A stretch of 64,000 nucleotides of DNA, taken from NCBI GenBank assembly GCA_937879855.1, contig CALFMO010000057.1, positions 117,641-181,640 on the forward strand. The letters are read 5' to 3'. This document shows, in pieces, positions 16,939-26,549 of this stretch. The stretch is from an uncultured Acidobacteriaceae bacterium. Lineage in GTDB: Bacteria > Acidobacteriota > Terriglobia > Terriglobales > Acidobacteriaceae. A program made the translations under genes and the position numbers. Under the pieces are notes generated by a model. It was not told the DNA's origin, did no database searches, and saw only the letters and a program-made list of their open reading frames with translations. Positions within the stretch are counted from its first letter, which is position 1; the number at the start of each line of letters is the position of its first letter.

Positions 16939-18009
16939 TTACCGCTCAGGATCAATGCCCGGCAAGACGGGAGCAGGCTCAGGAGATTCCTCGACTTCAG
17001 CGTCGCGAGTAGCGGCAGCATCTTCCGGTGGCGAGACTGTTTTTGGCGCCAGAAATTTTTCCGTGTTGAGTAGCGGGCGGCCGAGCGATGCATTGTAACT
17101 GGTCCAAGGGCTGTCGAAACCGGCTTCGCGTTGGAAGTGGGCACGCATGGCTTCCATTTTCGAATCGAGGTCATCGAGATAGTGCAGCATCAGAGCTTCG
17201 GGGAACATCGGCAGCTTGGGCGAACCGAAATCGTACTGGCCATGATGGCTGATGATGAGGTGCTCGATCAGAGTTTTGAGCTCGTCAGGGAAACCGGGCT
17301 GCAGAGCAAGCTTGGCCTGCAACATTTCCAACTCAATGACCATGTGGCCGAGTAGTTGGCCTTTGGTGGTGTAGGAGAACGAGCGGTTGTAGGTAAGCTC
17401 GTGAATCTTTCCGATGTCATGCAGAAATGCTCCAGTGAGTAGGAGATCACGATTGATCTGGGGATAATTACTGCACATCAGATCGCAGGAACGAAACAGT
17501 GAGACGACGTGGTCCAGCAGGCCGCCGATATAGGCGTGATGCAGGGTCTTGGCTGCGGGAGCATTGCGGTAAGCGGCAGCAATTTCAGGATCGCTCATGA
17601 AACTCTGGACTAGCGACTTGAGATGCGGATTCTGGAACGAGGAGACAAAGGTCGTCAGGGTTTGCCAGAGTTCGTCGACGTTTTTGGTAGTTTTGGGGAG
17701 GTAGTCGGCGAAATCGATTTCAGTTTCCCCCAGCTTGCGCAACTTGTGAATTGTGAGCTGAAAGCGATTCTTGTACTTATTGATGAGACCTTTAATTTTG
17801 AGGAAGTCGTCCTGCTCGAAGGCCTCGAGAACTTCTTCGACGTTGTCCCACATCTTGGCTTCGAGCTGGCCGCTGCGGTCACCGAGCGTGAGCGCCAGGT
17901 AAGGCTCGCCGGACTTCTTGGGCTTAATCTGCTTGCCCACTACAACGAACGTCGAGGTGATGACCTTGTTTTCCTGCCGCGAACAATCGCAGATATAGAA
18001 GTCCTTCAT
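16939..18009 (-). CDS. OB-fold/HD-domain 3'-5' exoribonuclease, YhaM-like
   Basis: Starting at the ATG 18009 (MKDFYICDC), the protein has an N-terminal OB-fold nucleic-acid-binding domain (about 15-95). An HD phosphohydrolase domain follows with FLHDIGKIHE and IISHHGQYDFG metal-binding motifs. This order matches YhaM-type 3'-5' exoribonucleases. The C-terminal tail is acidic and Pro-rich. An upstream in-frame ATG at 18192 would add 61 basic residues that do not look like the family. It follows the SurA-like gene by 40 bp on the same strand. Confidence 0.88.
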   Translation of the reverse strand: MKDFYICDCSRQENKVITSTFVVVGKQIKPKKSGEPYLALTLGDRSGQLEAKMWDNVEEVLEAFEQDDFLKIKGLINKYKNRFQLTIHKLRKLGETEIDFADYLPKTTKNVDELWQTLTTFVSSFQNPHLKSLVQSFMSDPEIAAAYRNAPAAKTLHHAYIGGLLDHVVSLFRSCDLMCSNYPQINRDLLLTGAFLHDIGKIHELTYNRSFSYTTKGQLLGHMVIELEMLQAKLALQPGFPDELKTLIEHLIISHHGQYDFGSPKLPMFPEALMLHYLDDLDSKMEAMRAHFQREAGFDSPWTSYNASLGRPLLNTEKFLAPKTVSPPEDAAATRDAEVEESPEPAPVLPGIDPER

Positions 18010-18049
18010 GGGTTGAGCTGAGTATAAAGCACGCGCCGCCCGCTGGAGA

Positions 18050-19207
18050 TCAGAGGACACCCAACTTTTTGTGTTTCTTCTTTCCCAGTTTCTTGGCGTC
18101 CGCTTCCTTGGCCGCGGCAGTTTCAATTGGCTTAGTCTGGTTCGGACTTTCGCCGGTATCAACAAAGCCCGGCTTGACGTAGATAAAGGCATCTTCCCGC
18201 AACTTGGTGAGGTAGGCGCGGAGAGCGGGCTGCAGTTTCTCTAAATAGAGGGCATCCATGATTTTGGGGAGCATGTCTTTCATGGGGGGAATGCCGGCCT
18301 GTTGATGATCTACAACTTTCAGAATCACGTAGCCCTGTTTGGTGCGAATCACGTCCGTGACGTCGCCGGCCTTCATGGCAAAAGTCCGGTCCTCGAGTTC
18401 TTTGGCCAGCTGGCCGCGCTTGAACATGCCAAGGGCGCCGCCGTCGGCGGCGGAGGGACCATCCGAATATTTCTTGGCAATGTCTTCAAAGCTGGCGCCA
18501 TCGCGAATCTGTTTCAGGAGATCATTCGCCTTGGCCTCGGCGGCGCTGAGAGCGGCTTCGTCAGTCGCAGCCTTGGCAGCCTCATCGGCTGGCGGCTGGG
18601 CGGCAGGCGCTGAACCGGCTGCGCTCGGTTCGGGCGTCACCGACGGCGTGCTGGTTTTGGGAGCAACCAGAATCTCGCTCAAGCGAATATACTCCGGCTG
18701 TTCCATCTCATTCTTGTGCTCGTCGTAGAACTTCTGCTCCTCCTCTTTGCTGATGTTGAGCTTGCTGCTGACTTCCTCCCCGATCACCTTCTGAGTGATG
18801 ATCTGATTGCGTTTATTCTGTTTAAAGTCCTCCCAAGAGATACCCTGCTTGACGGCTTCTTTTTCCAAAGCCTCCATCGAATCAAGCTTCATATCCTTGC
18901 GCATCTGGTCGAGTTGCTTGACGAGGTCGGTATCGCCGGTGATGCCCAGATCTTTGCCTTTGTCGAGCAGGAGCTGTTGGTCCATGAGATCGCGAAGAAT
19001 GTCTTTTTCATGATCAGCAAAGGCTTTGTCGGGATCGCTGGGATTCTGCTGCTTCACTTCTTCTTTGAGCTGATCCTTGCTGCGCTCAAACTCCGAACTG
19101 GTGATGATCTGGTTGTTGACGCGGGCAATGATCTCTTCGACGACTTGTCCAGCTGCAAGTGCAGGTAGACATGCCAAAGCAATAAGAATCAGGCAAAGTT
19201 TCTTCAT
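18050..19207 (-). CDS. Periplasmic peptidyl-prolyl isomerase, SurA-like
   Basis: This 385-residue exported protein (signal peptide MKKLCLILIALACLPALAAG) has a SurA-type N-terminal chaperone domain beginning VVEEIIARVNNQIITSSEFE. A parvulin rotamase domain follows (SEILVAP...DIAKKYSDGPSAADGGALGMF...VIRTKQGYVILKV). It has a basic Lys-rich C-terminus. SurA-like proteins help outer-membrane proteins fold in the periplasm. An Ala/Pro/Glu-rich insertion lies between the first rotamase strand and the rest. It is the upstream partner of the YhaM-like gene. Confidence 0.88.
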   Translation of the reverse strand: MKKLCLILIALACLPALAAGQVVEEIIARVNNQIITSSEFERSKDQLKEEVKQQNPSDPDKAFADHEKDILRDLMDQQLLLDKGKDLGITGDTDLVKQLDQMRKDMKLDSMEALEKEAVKQGISWEDFKQNKRNQIITQKVIGEEVSSKLNISKEEEQKFYDEHKNEMEQPEYIRLSEILVAPKTSTPSVTPEPSAAGSAPAAQPPADEAAKAATDEAALSAAEAKANDLLKQIRDGASFEDIAKKYSDGPSAADGGALGMFKRGQLAKELEDRTFAMKAGDVTDVIRTKQGYVILKVVDHQQAGIPPMKDMLPKIMDALYLEKLQPALRAYLTKLREDAFIYVKPGFVDTGESPNQTKPIETAAAKEADAKKLGKKKHKKLGVL

Positions 19208-19331
19208 AAAATGATTGTGGCCGCCACGCTTCCTGGGCTTGCGGGCAAAGGTGGGCTCGGGCCGATTGCAATATTTTACTACTTCGGAGACACGCCCGGG
19301 CCAACCTCAATTTGAGTTCGCTTATTGTATG

Positions 19332-19347
19332 ACGCCCGAGCGGGCGT
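19332..19347. terminator. Short GC hairpin after the SpoIIE-like gene
   Basis: ACGCCC-GAGC-GGGCGT lies just past the stop codon of the minus-strand phosphatase gene and upstream of surA-like. It is compact enough to be a weak terminator, without a clean T-run. Confidence 0.4.
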
Positions 19348-19362
19348 GGGAGTTGGCTGCCG

Positions 19363-20127
19363 TCAGGCAGTCCGCACCAGGGCGAGGGCGGTACGGTCGT
19401 CGTGGGAACGGGATTTTCCCTCAAACTTATTGACGGAACTCAGAACGAAAGCGCACAATGCCTCGGCGCCGCTGGGGGGAGCGCTACAGAAGACTTGTTT
19501 GACCCGTTCAAGGCCGAATTCCTCGGTGCAGTCATCGGCACGGCCCTCACACTCGATTACTCCGCGAGAAACCAGAAGAAGAGCAGCGTCTTTCTCAAGC
19601 CCTATGGTTGGAGCGTCAGCAGGTGCGTGAGAAAAGAGTCCGAGTGGCAGGCCGGTCGAGGCGAGCGCCGTGATCCCGCTGCCGTCGCGAAGTAATCCTG
19701 GCGTGTGTCCGGCATTGGCGTAGCAAAGCGTGCCCAACGTTTCGTGATAGCAGCCGATGAACGCGGGGCAGGGATGGACACCATGCGAGGCCTCGATCAG
19801 GACGCGATTAATGCGCAAACTTAGTTCCGTCATAGCCTCGGATTCGTTGATATCGGAGCGTGAGAAAAGCTCAGTTCCGAAGTTGCGAAAGGTCTGTTGT
19901 GCGGCAGCGATGATGTCGAGGTTAGCTTCGCGACGGCCTGCAACATCAAGCAACCCAAATAGGATCCGCTCCGGACTGACGCGGAGAGAATCGTACAGAT
20001 CTCCGCCCACTCGAGTGCCAAGAAAGTCAGCCGCGATTTCCGCTCCCACAATCCTGGGAAACGGCGCTTCAACAGCCGCGACGGTGGGTGGAGCAGAAGA
20101 AACGGTGGAGTGAAACAAAGAGCGCAT
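19363..20127 (-). CDS. PP2C/SpoIIE-type serine phosphatase
   Basis: Beginning at ATG 20127, the protein is a stand-alone SpoIIE/RsbU-like phosphatase domain. Visible motifs are VGGDLYDSLRV (metal Asp), a Gly-rich NAGHTPGLL segment and the terminal DDRTALALV (metal Asp). Such enzymes dephosphorylate anti-anti-sigma factors in partner-switching pathways. No sensor domain or transmembrane segment is attached, apart from a short hydrophobic N-terminus if the earlier ATG at 20154 is used. No anti-sigma partner is adjacent. Confidence 0.85.
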   Translation of the reverse strand: MRSLFHSTVSSAPPTVAAVEAPFPRIVGAEIAADFLGTRVGGDLYDSLRVSPERILFGLLDVAGRREANLDIIAAAQQTFRNFGTELFSRSDINESEAMTELSLRINRVLIEASHGVHPCPAFIGCYHETLGTLCYANAGHTPGLLRDGSGITALASTGLPLGLFSHAPADAPTIGLEKDAALLLVSRGVIECEGRADDCTEEFGLERVKQVFCSAPPSGAEALCAFVLSSVNKFEGKSRSHDDRTALALVRTA

Positions 20128-20195
20128 AAAAAGTGCCCACGCTGAAGCTAGCACAGGAAATGGGTACGCGGCAAAAACCGGAAGAACGTACCAGG

Positions 20196-21623
20196 CTACT
20201 CGCCGTATCTATCGGCGAGGTATCGGGCGAGGTCAGTTTCCAACTGGCCGTAGTCAGCATGAATCGTGGCCCGCAAAGCGGCCTCGGTGGAACTGCCCTG
20301 GCTGAGGCGCTGCAGGATGCTCTGAATATCGCTCAGGCCATAAGAGTCGTTAATGTAAGACACGGCTGCCAGCGATTCGGCGTACGCAATATAAGCTTCC
20401 GTACCTGAGAAACGCAGGAAGTTGCCTTCCAGAGCATTCAGCGGGATATTGCGCTGGGACTTGAATAGCAGGGAGAGCTGGCGTCCATCGCTGCCGAGGC
20501 TTCGGGGCTCGATAAACTGGGCAATGCCCTCTTGAAGCCAAACCGGGCAGCGGCCTCCGGAAAGATGGGTGATAAACGAGTGAGCCAGTTCGTGCTTCAG
20601 CACATGCGCCAACTCGGGGCTGACGGAACTCAGGCCACTGATGGGAATGCGCAACTTACCGTCATTCAGCGCTCCGGACCACCCCGGCGCGTGGGTGACA
20701 TCAAAAAACGCCTGCTCCGTGTACAGAGTAACGAGAATATTGTCGCGGGGCGGATTACCGAGATCGCGAACGAGGTCGTCATAGTCGGATTCGAGTGTGG
20801 CCAGGATTTGGGCACGGAGCGCCTCCGAGGTCTGTTTGCCCTCGTAATGTACGACGAAATGGCTGCTCTCTCCCTGGGCATAATCTGATTCCACATTCTG
20901 CTCGCGCTGCGCCTTGGCCAGCAAGCGCTCCACCCTTGTATCTGGGCGCAATTCAAGGGACCGCTTCCAGGAGACGACGGCGTCCTTGGTATGGTCAGAG
21001 GCGAACTGGGCATAACCAAGCATGGCATAGGCGTCGGCCGAGTCCGGCGCGGCCCGCACGGCGCGTTGGGCATAGGATAGGGCTTGGGAGGCATTGCCGA
21101 TTCGTATCAGCAACGCGACGTAATACGTCAGCACGGTGGCGTTATCAGGCTGGAAGCGCAGCGCGTTTTCGAAATACTGGCGGGACTGAGCGATGTTGCC
21201 GTGTTCGAGCTCAAATTTTCCGGCGATAAAATCCGCGGTCGCGCTCAATTCGGGGTTACCTTTGCTTTCCAGGCTGGCAATGGCTTCTAGGTCGACTTTG
21301 CCTTCTTTGATGATCCTGGCTACCAGGTCGCCCTCATTGGCGAGGCTGTCCGCCGGCGCAAACGCCGGTAGGTCGCCGAGCTTGGCGGCCCCCGCTGCGA
21401 CAGGCATTCCTCCCGCATCCACGTGATCAACGACCGATTTGGGTATGGCGTAGGAATCGTCGCCTACGTCGTACTCATAGTGAGCGCCTTTTTCGCGGAC
21501 GTGATCGGCAACGATGGTGCGGCCATTTTTCAGATGGATCGTGTCAGCGGAAGCTCCGGCAAGCGCGAGCCAGCAAAGAAAAGCCAGCCGTCCTATAAAG
21601 AGGATAGTGACACGTAACCGCAT
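20196..21623 (-). CDS. Exported TPR protein with MA-type metallopeptidase domain
   Basis: This 475-residue protein has a signal peptide, then a short N-terminal beta module (IHLKNGRTIVADHV), tetratricopeptide repeats (about 130-240) and a gluzincin peptidase domain. The zinc motif is HELAHSF, and WLQEGIAQF supplies the downstream Glu ligand. The architecture matches peptidase MA-like proteins that are common in acidobacteria. It diverges from the M1-like peptidase gene, with 53 bp between the two starts. Confidence 0.88.
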   Translation of the reverse strand: MRLRVTILFIGRLAFLCWLALAGASADTIHLKNGRTIVADHVREKGAHYEYDVGDDSYAIPKSVVDHVDAGGMPVAAGAAKLGDLPAFAPADSLANEGDLVARIIKEGKVDLEAIASLESKGNPELSATADFIAGKFELEHGNIAQSRQYFENALRFQPDNATVLTYYVALLIRIGNASQALSYAQRAVRAAPDSADAYAMLGYAQFASDHTKDAVVSWKRSLELRPDTRVERLLAKAQREQNVESDYAQGESSHFVVHYEGKQTSEALRAQILATLESDYDDLVRDLGNPPRDNILVTLYTEQAFFDVTHAPGWSGALNDGKLRIPISGLSSVSPELAHVLKHELAHSFITHLSGGRCPVWLQEGIAQFIEPRSLGSDGRQLSLLFKSQRNIPLNALEGNFLRFSGTEAYIAYAESLAAVSYINDSYGLSDIQSILQRLSQGSSTEAALRATIHADYGQLETDLARYLADRYGE

Positions 21624-21676
21624 TCAGGCGCATTCTAACAATGGGGGACGGCTCTACCTACGTGACCAAGGTACCA

Positions 21677-24220
21677 ATGAAGGTTAGGGGCTTGCGTGCG
21701 GCGGTATTGATGGCGCTTGTGGTTTGTTGGATACTTCCCACGCGCGCGACGGCTGAGAACCCTGCGGAGAAACCTGCCGAGGCGCTATATCTGCAACTCG
21801 GACAAGTAGGGCTCGATTCGGCGCGGGTGTATCAGGTGCGGGGAGCATCGCTGGATCGGCCGGCGATCCACATCAGCCTGGAAGATGGCACCCTCGGCTT
21901 CACTCAGGACGTGATGGGCCGGATCACAGGAGCGTTTTTCGAGGGTGACGGCGAAGTGCTGCTCACGCCTCCGAATGAAGTCGAACGCCGCTCGATGAGC
22001 TTGTTCACTGGAATGGCAATTCTGGAAGAACACTTTACCACTGCTTATTTTCGCTTCAACGATAACTCGGCAAGCCAGCTGGGGCCTGATTTACGAGTAA
22101 CCGACAAACCTCAAGATTTTGTCGACCGCTGGGAAGAAACCGCGAAGAATTTGGCGAACGTGGACGCCACGAGATTGCTCATGACGTTCAGCCGCATGCT
22201 TCCGGCGAAAGGCGATCCTAACTCTCCGGCGCGAGCGGATTTGATAATGCCAGCAGATCAATTCCTGCATGCGCGCCTGCAAGGAACCAAGTCTGGCATT
22301 TTTGACGTGTACTTCGACTCCCGAGCGTCGGAGCACGTGCAAGCCGGACAGTCAAGACAGGCTGCGAATGGAAATATCTACTACGACGTGTGGACATCGT
22401 TTTCCACGATCGATACGGGGTCGGCGTCGACCAGCCGCGGCCACACGCTAGCTAATGAAACCAAAAGAGCTGCCGAGGGCCGCGTCGAAGTTCGGCGCTA
22501 CACGATCGCGACCGAGGTGCAGCCACCGAAACGGATTCATGCGCGGGCTCGCGTGCAGCTTGATGTGATCGAAGGTGGACCGCGAACCTTGCTGTTTGAG
22601 TTGTCCCGATTCTTGCAGGTTGAAAGCGTCCAGCTCGACGGCCAGCCAGTGGAGTTCATTCACAATCCGGCAATGGAGGGGACACAGCTTTCTCGCCGGG
22701 GGAATGATCTGGTGGCAGTCGTGTTACCGGAACCGGCGCGGAGCGGGCAGAAACTCGACCTGGAATTTGTTTACGGCGGCGAAGTCCTGGCCGAGGCGGG
22801 GAATGGACTGCTCTATGTGGGCGCTCGGGGAACCTGGTATCCAAATCGTGGAATGGCGATGGCTGATTTCGATCTGGAGTTCAATTACCCGCCGGGCTGG
22901 ACGCTGGTCGCAACGGGTAAATCGATTCCTGCACACGACGGCACGGCCGCCAAAGTGAATGGCCTGCAGACTTCGCGCTGGCTTTCGGAACGTCCGATTC
23001 CTTTGGCAGGATTTAACTTAGGGAAGTACAAGCTTGCTACGGTCCAGGCTGGAACCGTCACGGTGGACACCTACGCGGCGGCAGGGGTCGAGCGGAATTT
23101 CCCGAATCCAGGAATGCAGTTGCTGGAACCGATTTCTCCTGAAGGGAATCGGCGGCGGCAGTTGCTCGTGCCGAGTTCTCCTTCTCCGACGCGGACCGAG
23201 ATCACGGTTGGCGATGCCGCGGCGCGCGCCATCCGGTATTACGCGGCTCGCTTCGGCCCATATCCATACAGCCATCTGGCTCTGACGCAGATGCCGGGCA
23301 CCGAAAGCCAAGGTTGGCCGGGACTGGTGTTTCTTTCGTCGTATGCGTTTCTCGATCAAGAGCAACGCGAACAACTGCATTTTCCGCCGTTCCGCACGCT
23401 GCTGCAGCAAAGCATTCCCGCGCACGAGGCTGCCCACCAGTGGTGGGGCGATCTGGTCACGTGGAACAGCTACCGCGATCAATGGTTTTCCGAGGGACTG
23501 GCGAATTATTGCGCTTTGATGATGCTGCAAGAAAAAAATCCCACCGGGTTTCGGGAAGTCATGGAGAAGTATCGCCAGGATTTGATCGCGAAAAATAAAG
23601 ACGGGACGTCACCGATGGAAGCCGGTCCGGTGACCCTGGGAGTGCGCTTGCTCTCCTCGCGATTTCCCGAAGGTTACGAAGAGATTCTCTATGGCCGGGG
23701 AACATGGCTGTTTCATATGCTGAGGACGATGTTAGACGATGCGACGCAAGAGGGAAGACGCAAGGGCCAAAGCAGCGGAAGTGCGGAGGAGCCCTTCGTG
23801 CGGGCGCTCCGAAAAGTCCGGGAACGTTATGAAGGCCGATCGATGAGCAACAGCGAACTACTGGACGTTTTCGCAGAGGACCTTCCATCAACTTTGCGCT
23901 ATGAAGGCAAGAATTCTCTGGACTGGTTTTTGACAGGATGGATTAATGGCACTGCCATGCCGAAGCTCGAACTCAAGGCGGTCAAATTCACTCCAAAGGG
24001 AGCGGGTTCGGTAGTGACCGGGACAATTTTGCAGAAAGAGGCGCCGGAAGACCTGGTGACTTCGGTCCCGGTCTATGCGGTACTCGGCGGAAAGCAGATG
24101 GTTCTGCTGGGCCGAGTATTCGCCGACGGTGAAGAGTCTTCGTTTCGACTGCAGGCGCCAGCCAATGCCCACAAAATCGTTCTCGACCCCAATGAAACGA
24201 TTCTGACCGGCGGAAAGTAA
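21677..24220 (+). CDS. Exported M1-family-like metallopeptidase
   Basis: This 847-residue protein has a signal peptide and an N-terminal half of beta-rich domains. The gluzincin domain has the zinc motif HEAAHQWWGD followed by the third ligand in WFSEGLANY. The usual aminopeptidase GAMEN exopeptidase motif is not evident; the corresponding area reads MPGTESQGWPGL, so strict aminopeptidase activity is uncertain. The ATG 21677 is preferred over 21641 because CCAAGG lies about 5 bp before it and the product then begins with a good signal sequence. Confidence 0.85.
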   Translation: MKVRGLRAAVLMALVVCWILPTRATAENPAEKPAEALYLQLGQVGLDSARVYQVRGASLDRPAIHISLEDGTLGFTQDVMGRITGAFFEGDGEVLLTPPNEVERRSMSLFTGMAILEEHFTTAYFRFNDNSASQLGPDLRVTDKPQDFVDRWEETAKNLANVDATRLLMTFSRMLPAKGDPNSPARADLIMPADQFLHARLQGTKSGIFDVYFDSRASEHVQAGQSRQAANGNIYYDVWTSFSTIDTGSASTSRGHTLANETKRAAEGRVEVRRYTIATEVQPPKRIHARARVQLDVIEGGPRTLLFELSRFLQVESVQLDGQPVEFIHNPAMEGTQLSRRGNDLVAVVLPEPARSGQKLDLEFVYGGEVLAEAGNGLLYVGARGTWYPNRGMAMADFDLEFNYPPGWTLVATGKSIPAHDGTAAKVNGLQTSRWLSERPIPLAGFNLGKYKLATVQAGTVTVDTYAAAGVERNFPNPGMQLLEPISPEGNRRRQLLVPSSPSPTRTEITVGDAAARAIRYYAARFGPYPYSHLALTQMPGTESQGWPGLVFLSSYAFLDQEQREQLHFPPFRTLLQQSIPAHEAAHQWWGDLVTWNSYRDQWFSEGLANYCALMMLQEKNPTGFREVMEKYRQDLIAKNKDGTSPMEAGPVTLGVRLLSSRFPEGYEEILYGRGTWLFHMLRTMLDDATQEGRRKGQSSGSAEEPFVRALRKVRERYEGRSMSNSELLDVFAEDLPSTLRYEGKNSLDWFLTGWINGTAMPKLELKAVKFTPKGAGSVVTGTILQKEAPEDLVTSVPVYAVLGGKQMVLLGRVFADGEESSFRLQAPANAHKIVLDPNETILTGGK

Positions 24221-24455
24221 CTGGAGTCGGAGCAGCGGCGGCAGTTTAGTTGTGCCGAATCGGTTTTCCAGTTCCGCCGGCCATTCCCAAAATGGATAAC
24301 AGTCGGATGCCCGCATGATGCTCTCCCCGCCCCCCCTCACCTAAGTGCTGCATTCCATTCAATTTTTACGGAGCCTTTCACAGTCGAATATGGCAGGCAA
24401 TCTGCTTAGAAAGAAGTGACTCACAGGATTGGGAGCGGCGAGGAGTGAGCGAGCA

Positions 24456-24962
24456 ATGATTAACGAAACGGCCATGCATGCACTAACAAATGCGAGGGTG
24501 GCAGGGGCATTCTTCCGGAATCACGTCGACGAGGATGGAACATTTGGGAGTGCGCAGACGATTCTGTTCGTGGAAGACGAAGCATTTGTGCGCGACGTGA
24601 CCCGTGAGGTGCTGCAATCGGCTGGATACCGGGTCTTGACCGCAAAGAATGCGGCAGAAGCGATATGCCTTTACCAACAGAACAGCGGCAACGTGGACCT
24701 CTTATTGTCCGACGTTGTTCTTCCCGGAGAGACTGGGCGCGCGTTGGCTTGCAAACTGCGACGAGAGAATCCGTTTCTCAAGATTTTGCTGGTCAGCGGA
24801 TACGCGGAACAGATGGGACTACAGAAGACAAAGCCTGAAGAATTTTTAGCCAAGCCGTTTTCCACCGAGACGCTGCTGCGGAGAGTGCGCCAGTTGCTTG
24901 ATCATGGTGAACTTCAGATCGGAATGGAAGAAGTAGTCAGGCACGTCGGCAGTAACCCGTAG
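24456..24962 (+). CDS. Single-domain response regulator
   Basis: From ATG 24456 the product is about 168 residues and consists of one receiver domain after a 35-residue N-terminal extension. The acidic pair is in LFVEDEAF, the phosphoacceptor in LLLSDVVLPG, the Ser/Thr switch in LLVSGYAE, and the Lys in FLAKPFS. It resembles the receiver domains of hybrid kinases, working alone as a phosphorelay carrier. A GAGGAG sequence lies 11 bp upstream. No output domain is present. Confidence 0.8.
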   Translation: MINETAMHALTNARVAGAFFRNHVDEDGTFGSAQTILFVEDEAFVRDVTREVLQSAGYRVLTAKNAAEAICLYQQNSGNVDLLLSDVVLPGETGRALACKLRRENPFLKILLVSGYAEQMGLQKTKPEEFLAKPFSTETLLRRVRQLLDHGELQIGMEEVVRHVGSNP

Positions 24963-25038
24963 CCTGCAAAATCTGCCCCGATATATCGAGAGGCGTTCTG
25001 CAAGCGGACACGTGTCCGAGTTGCCAGATCATCCTGGT

Positions 25039-26313
25039 TCATGTGCGGTAAATCGCGCGGACGAGAGAATGCACCTCGTCCATGTAGGAATCCAATTCAA
25101 AAGTAAGGCGGGCCCAGTCAAAATCCTTCAGACCGGCGCACTGCTGAGACAAGACGGCAAAACCAGTCTGTTCCAGCAGGTTGACCTGGCGATTTTCGAT
25201 GTAGCCATAGTTCAGTCCACTTAAACGGCAGAGCAGATCGCTCAGTTCCACCAGCGCGACCAGGCCAGAGTGTTCGCGCGACAGTTGCAAATTGTGGTGT
25301 AGCGACACGACCTCGCGCAGGTCGGGAGAGAGCTCCCATTTTTCCGCGAGTAGACTGCCACTTTCGCAGTGCGTGAATCCCAAAACTCTCTGTTCCGCTT
25401 CGTGCAGGGGGATGCCCTCGGAACGAGCAACCTCGAACGCTGCGGAGAATTCCTTCGGCAAGACCCAGAGGTTCACGATGATGCCGAGATCGTGAAGCAG
25501 TCCGGCGAGGTAAGCCTTGCTGGGATCAGGATAGGAAATCTTGCGCGCGAAGTGACGACAAACCAAGGCGCATCCCAGGGAATGCTCCCAGAACGCCACA
25601 GGATCGATGCTGCCGCAATTCTTGGGCATCATGTTCAGCACGCCACAGGACATGGCGATGTCCCCAACCCGGTGAAATCCCAGCCCGATCACCGCGCCGC
25701 GCAGGGAATCAACTTTTTGCCAGCGCCCGAAGATATATACATCGACAACGTTCGTCGTAGTATCGAAAGTTAGGTTCCAGACGTGCTCAATAATCATGGA
25801 GCGAGTGACTTGGCGCCCGCAATTGAGCATCAGGTATTCCAGCAAAGAGAACTCTTTTCCGGTAAGATCAATCCTGCGCCCGGCGCGTTCCACCAGATGC
25901 TGCACGCGGTCGAGTTTGAGGTCCGCAGCCACCAGCACTGACTCCGAAGGCAGATGGCTGCGCCGCACCAGCGCCCGAATGCGGGCCAGCAGTTCGCTGA
26001 ATGAAAATGGTTTGGCCAGGTAGTCGTCCGCCCCCGTATCCAGGCACTGTACGCGATCTTCCACCCGCGTTCGTTGCGTGAGCACCAGAACCGGGAGACT
26101 CGGCTTTTTCGAACGCAGATAACGCAGCACGCTCACCCCATCGAGTTTCGGCAAGTTAAGGTCTAGAATGACAACGTCGTAGTCCAACTGAGTTGCCGCC
26201 GCCCGCGCCTGTTCTCCATCCGGCAAAACATCGACCGCGTAATGTTCGCCCTCGAGACCCTGCCGAACGAATTTCGCCAACGCCTCGTCATCTTCTGCAA
26301 TAAGAATTCGCAT
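25039..26313 (-). CDS. OmpR-type response regulator fused to truncated HDOD domain
   Basis: The 424-residue product begins as a normal OmpR-family regulator: acidic pair D8-D9, phosphoacceptor D51 (VVILDLNLP), K101 (LAKPFS) and a winged-helix domain up to TTTNVVDVYI (residue 194). The expected recognition-helix and wing end (HLRKKID...GVGYV) is missing. The next residues (FGRWQKVDSLRGAVIGLGFHRVGDIAMSCGVL) match the middle of an HDOD domain, whose N-terminal third is absent. The join near base 25731 looks like an in-frame deletion that merged two genes. HDOD domains occur in signalling proteins without HD-type catalysis. DNA binding is doubtful without the end of the winged helix. Confidence 0.85.
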   Translation of the reverse strand: MRILIAEDDEALAKFVRQGLEGEHYAVDVLPDGEQARAAATQLDYDVVILDLNLPKLDGVSVLRYLRSKKPSLPVLVLTQRTRVEDRVQCLDTGADDYLAKPFSFSELLARIRALVRRSHLPSESVLVAADLKLDRVQHLVERAGRRIDLTGKEFSLLEYLMLNCGRQVTRSMIIEHVWNLTFDTTTNVVDVYIFGRWQKVDSLRGAVIGLGFHRVGDIAMSCGVLNMMPKNCGSIDPVAFWEHSLGCALVCRHFARKISYPDPSKAYLAGLLHDLGIIVNLWVLPKEFSAAFEVARSEGIPLHEAEQRVLGFTHCESGSLLAEKWELSPDLREVVSLHHNLQLSREHSGLVALVELSDLLCRLSGLNYGYIENRQVNLLEQTGFAVLSQQCAGLKDFDWARLTFELDSYMDEVHSLVRAIYRT

Positions 26314-26549
26314 AATGTGAACCGTCCTTAATCCAACAAGCCAGTCTAGTTAGAAAATGCTCAAGCGCAGCCAAAACCAGGCTCACCCAAAGGTATGTAG
26401 GTGCAAGAATGGAGCTCCGTTTCAAATAGGGAGAGTCGATGCGAATCGGTGCTCATTGGTTTCGCTCCGGCGCGAACCTTCCAGGCCAATCCCTTCGTGC
26501 CTGCCCAGCAGAGATAATTCCAACGAGAGTTTTTTAACGGAGTTACGCC

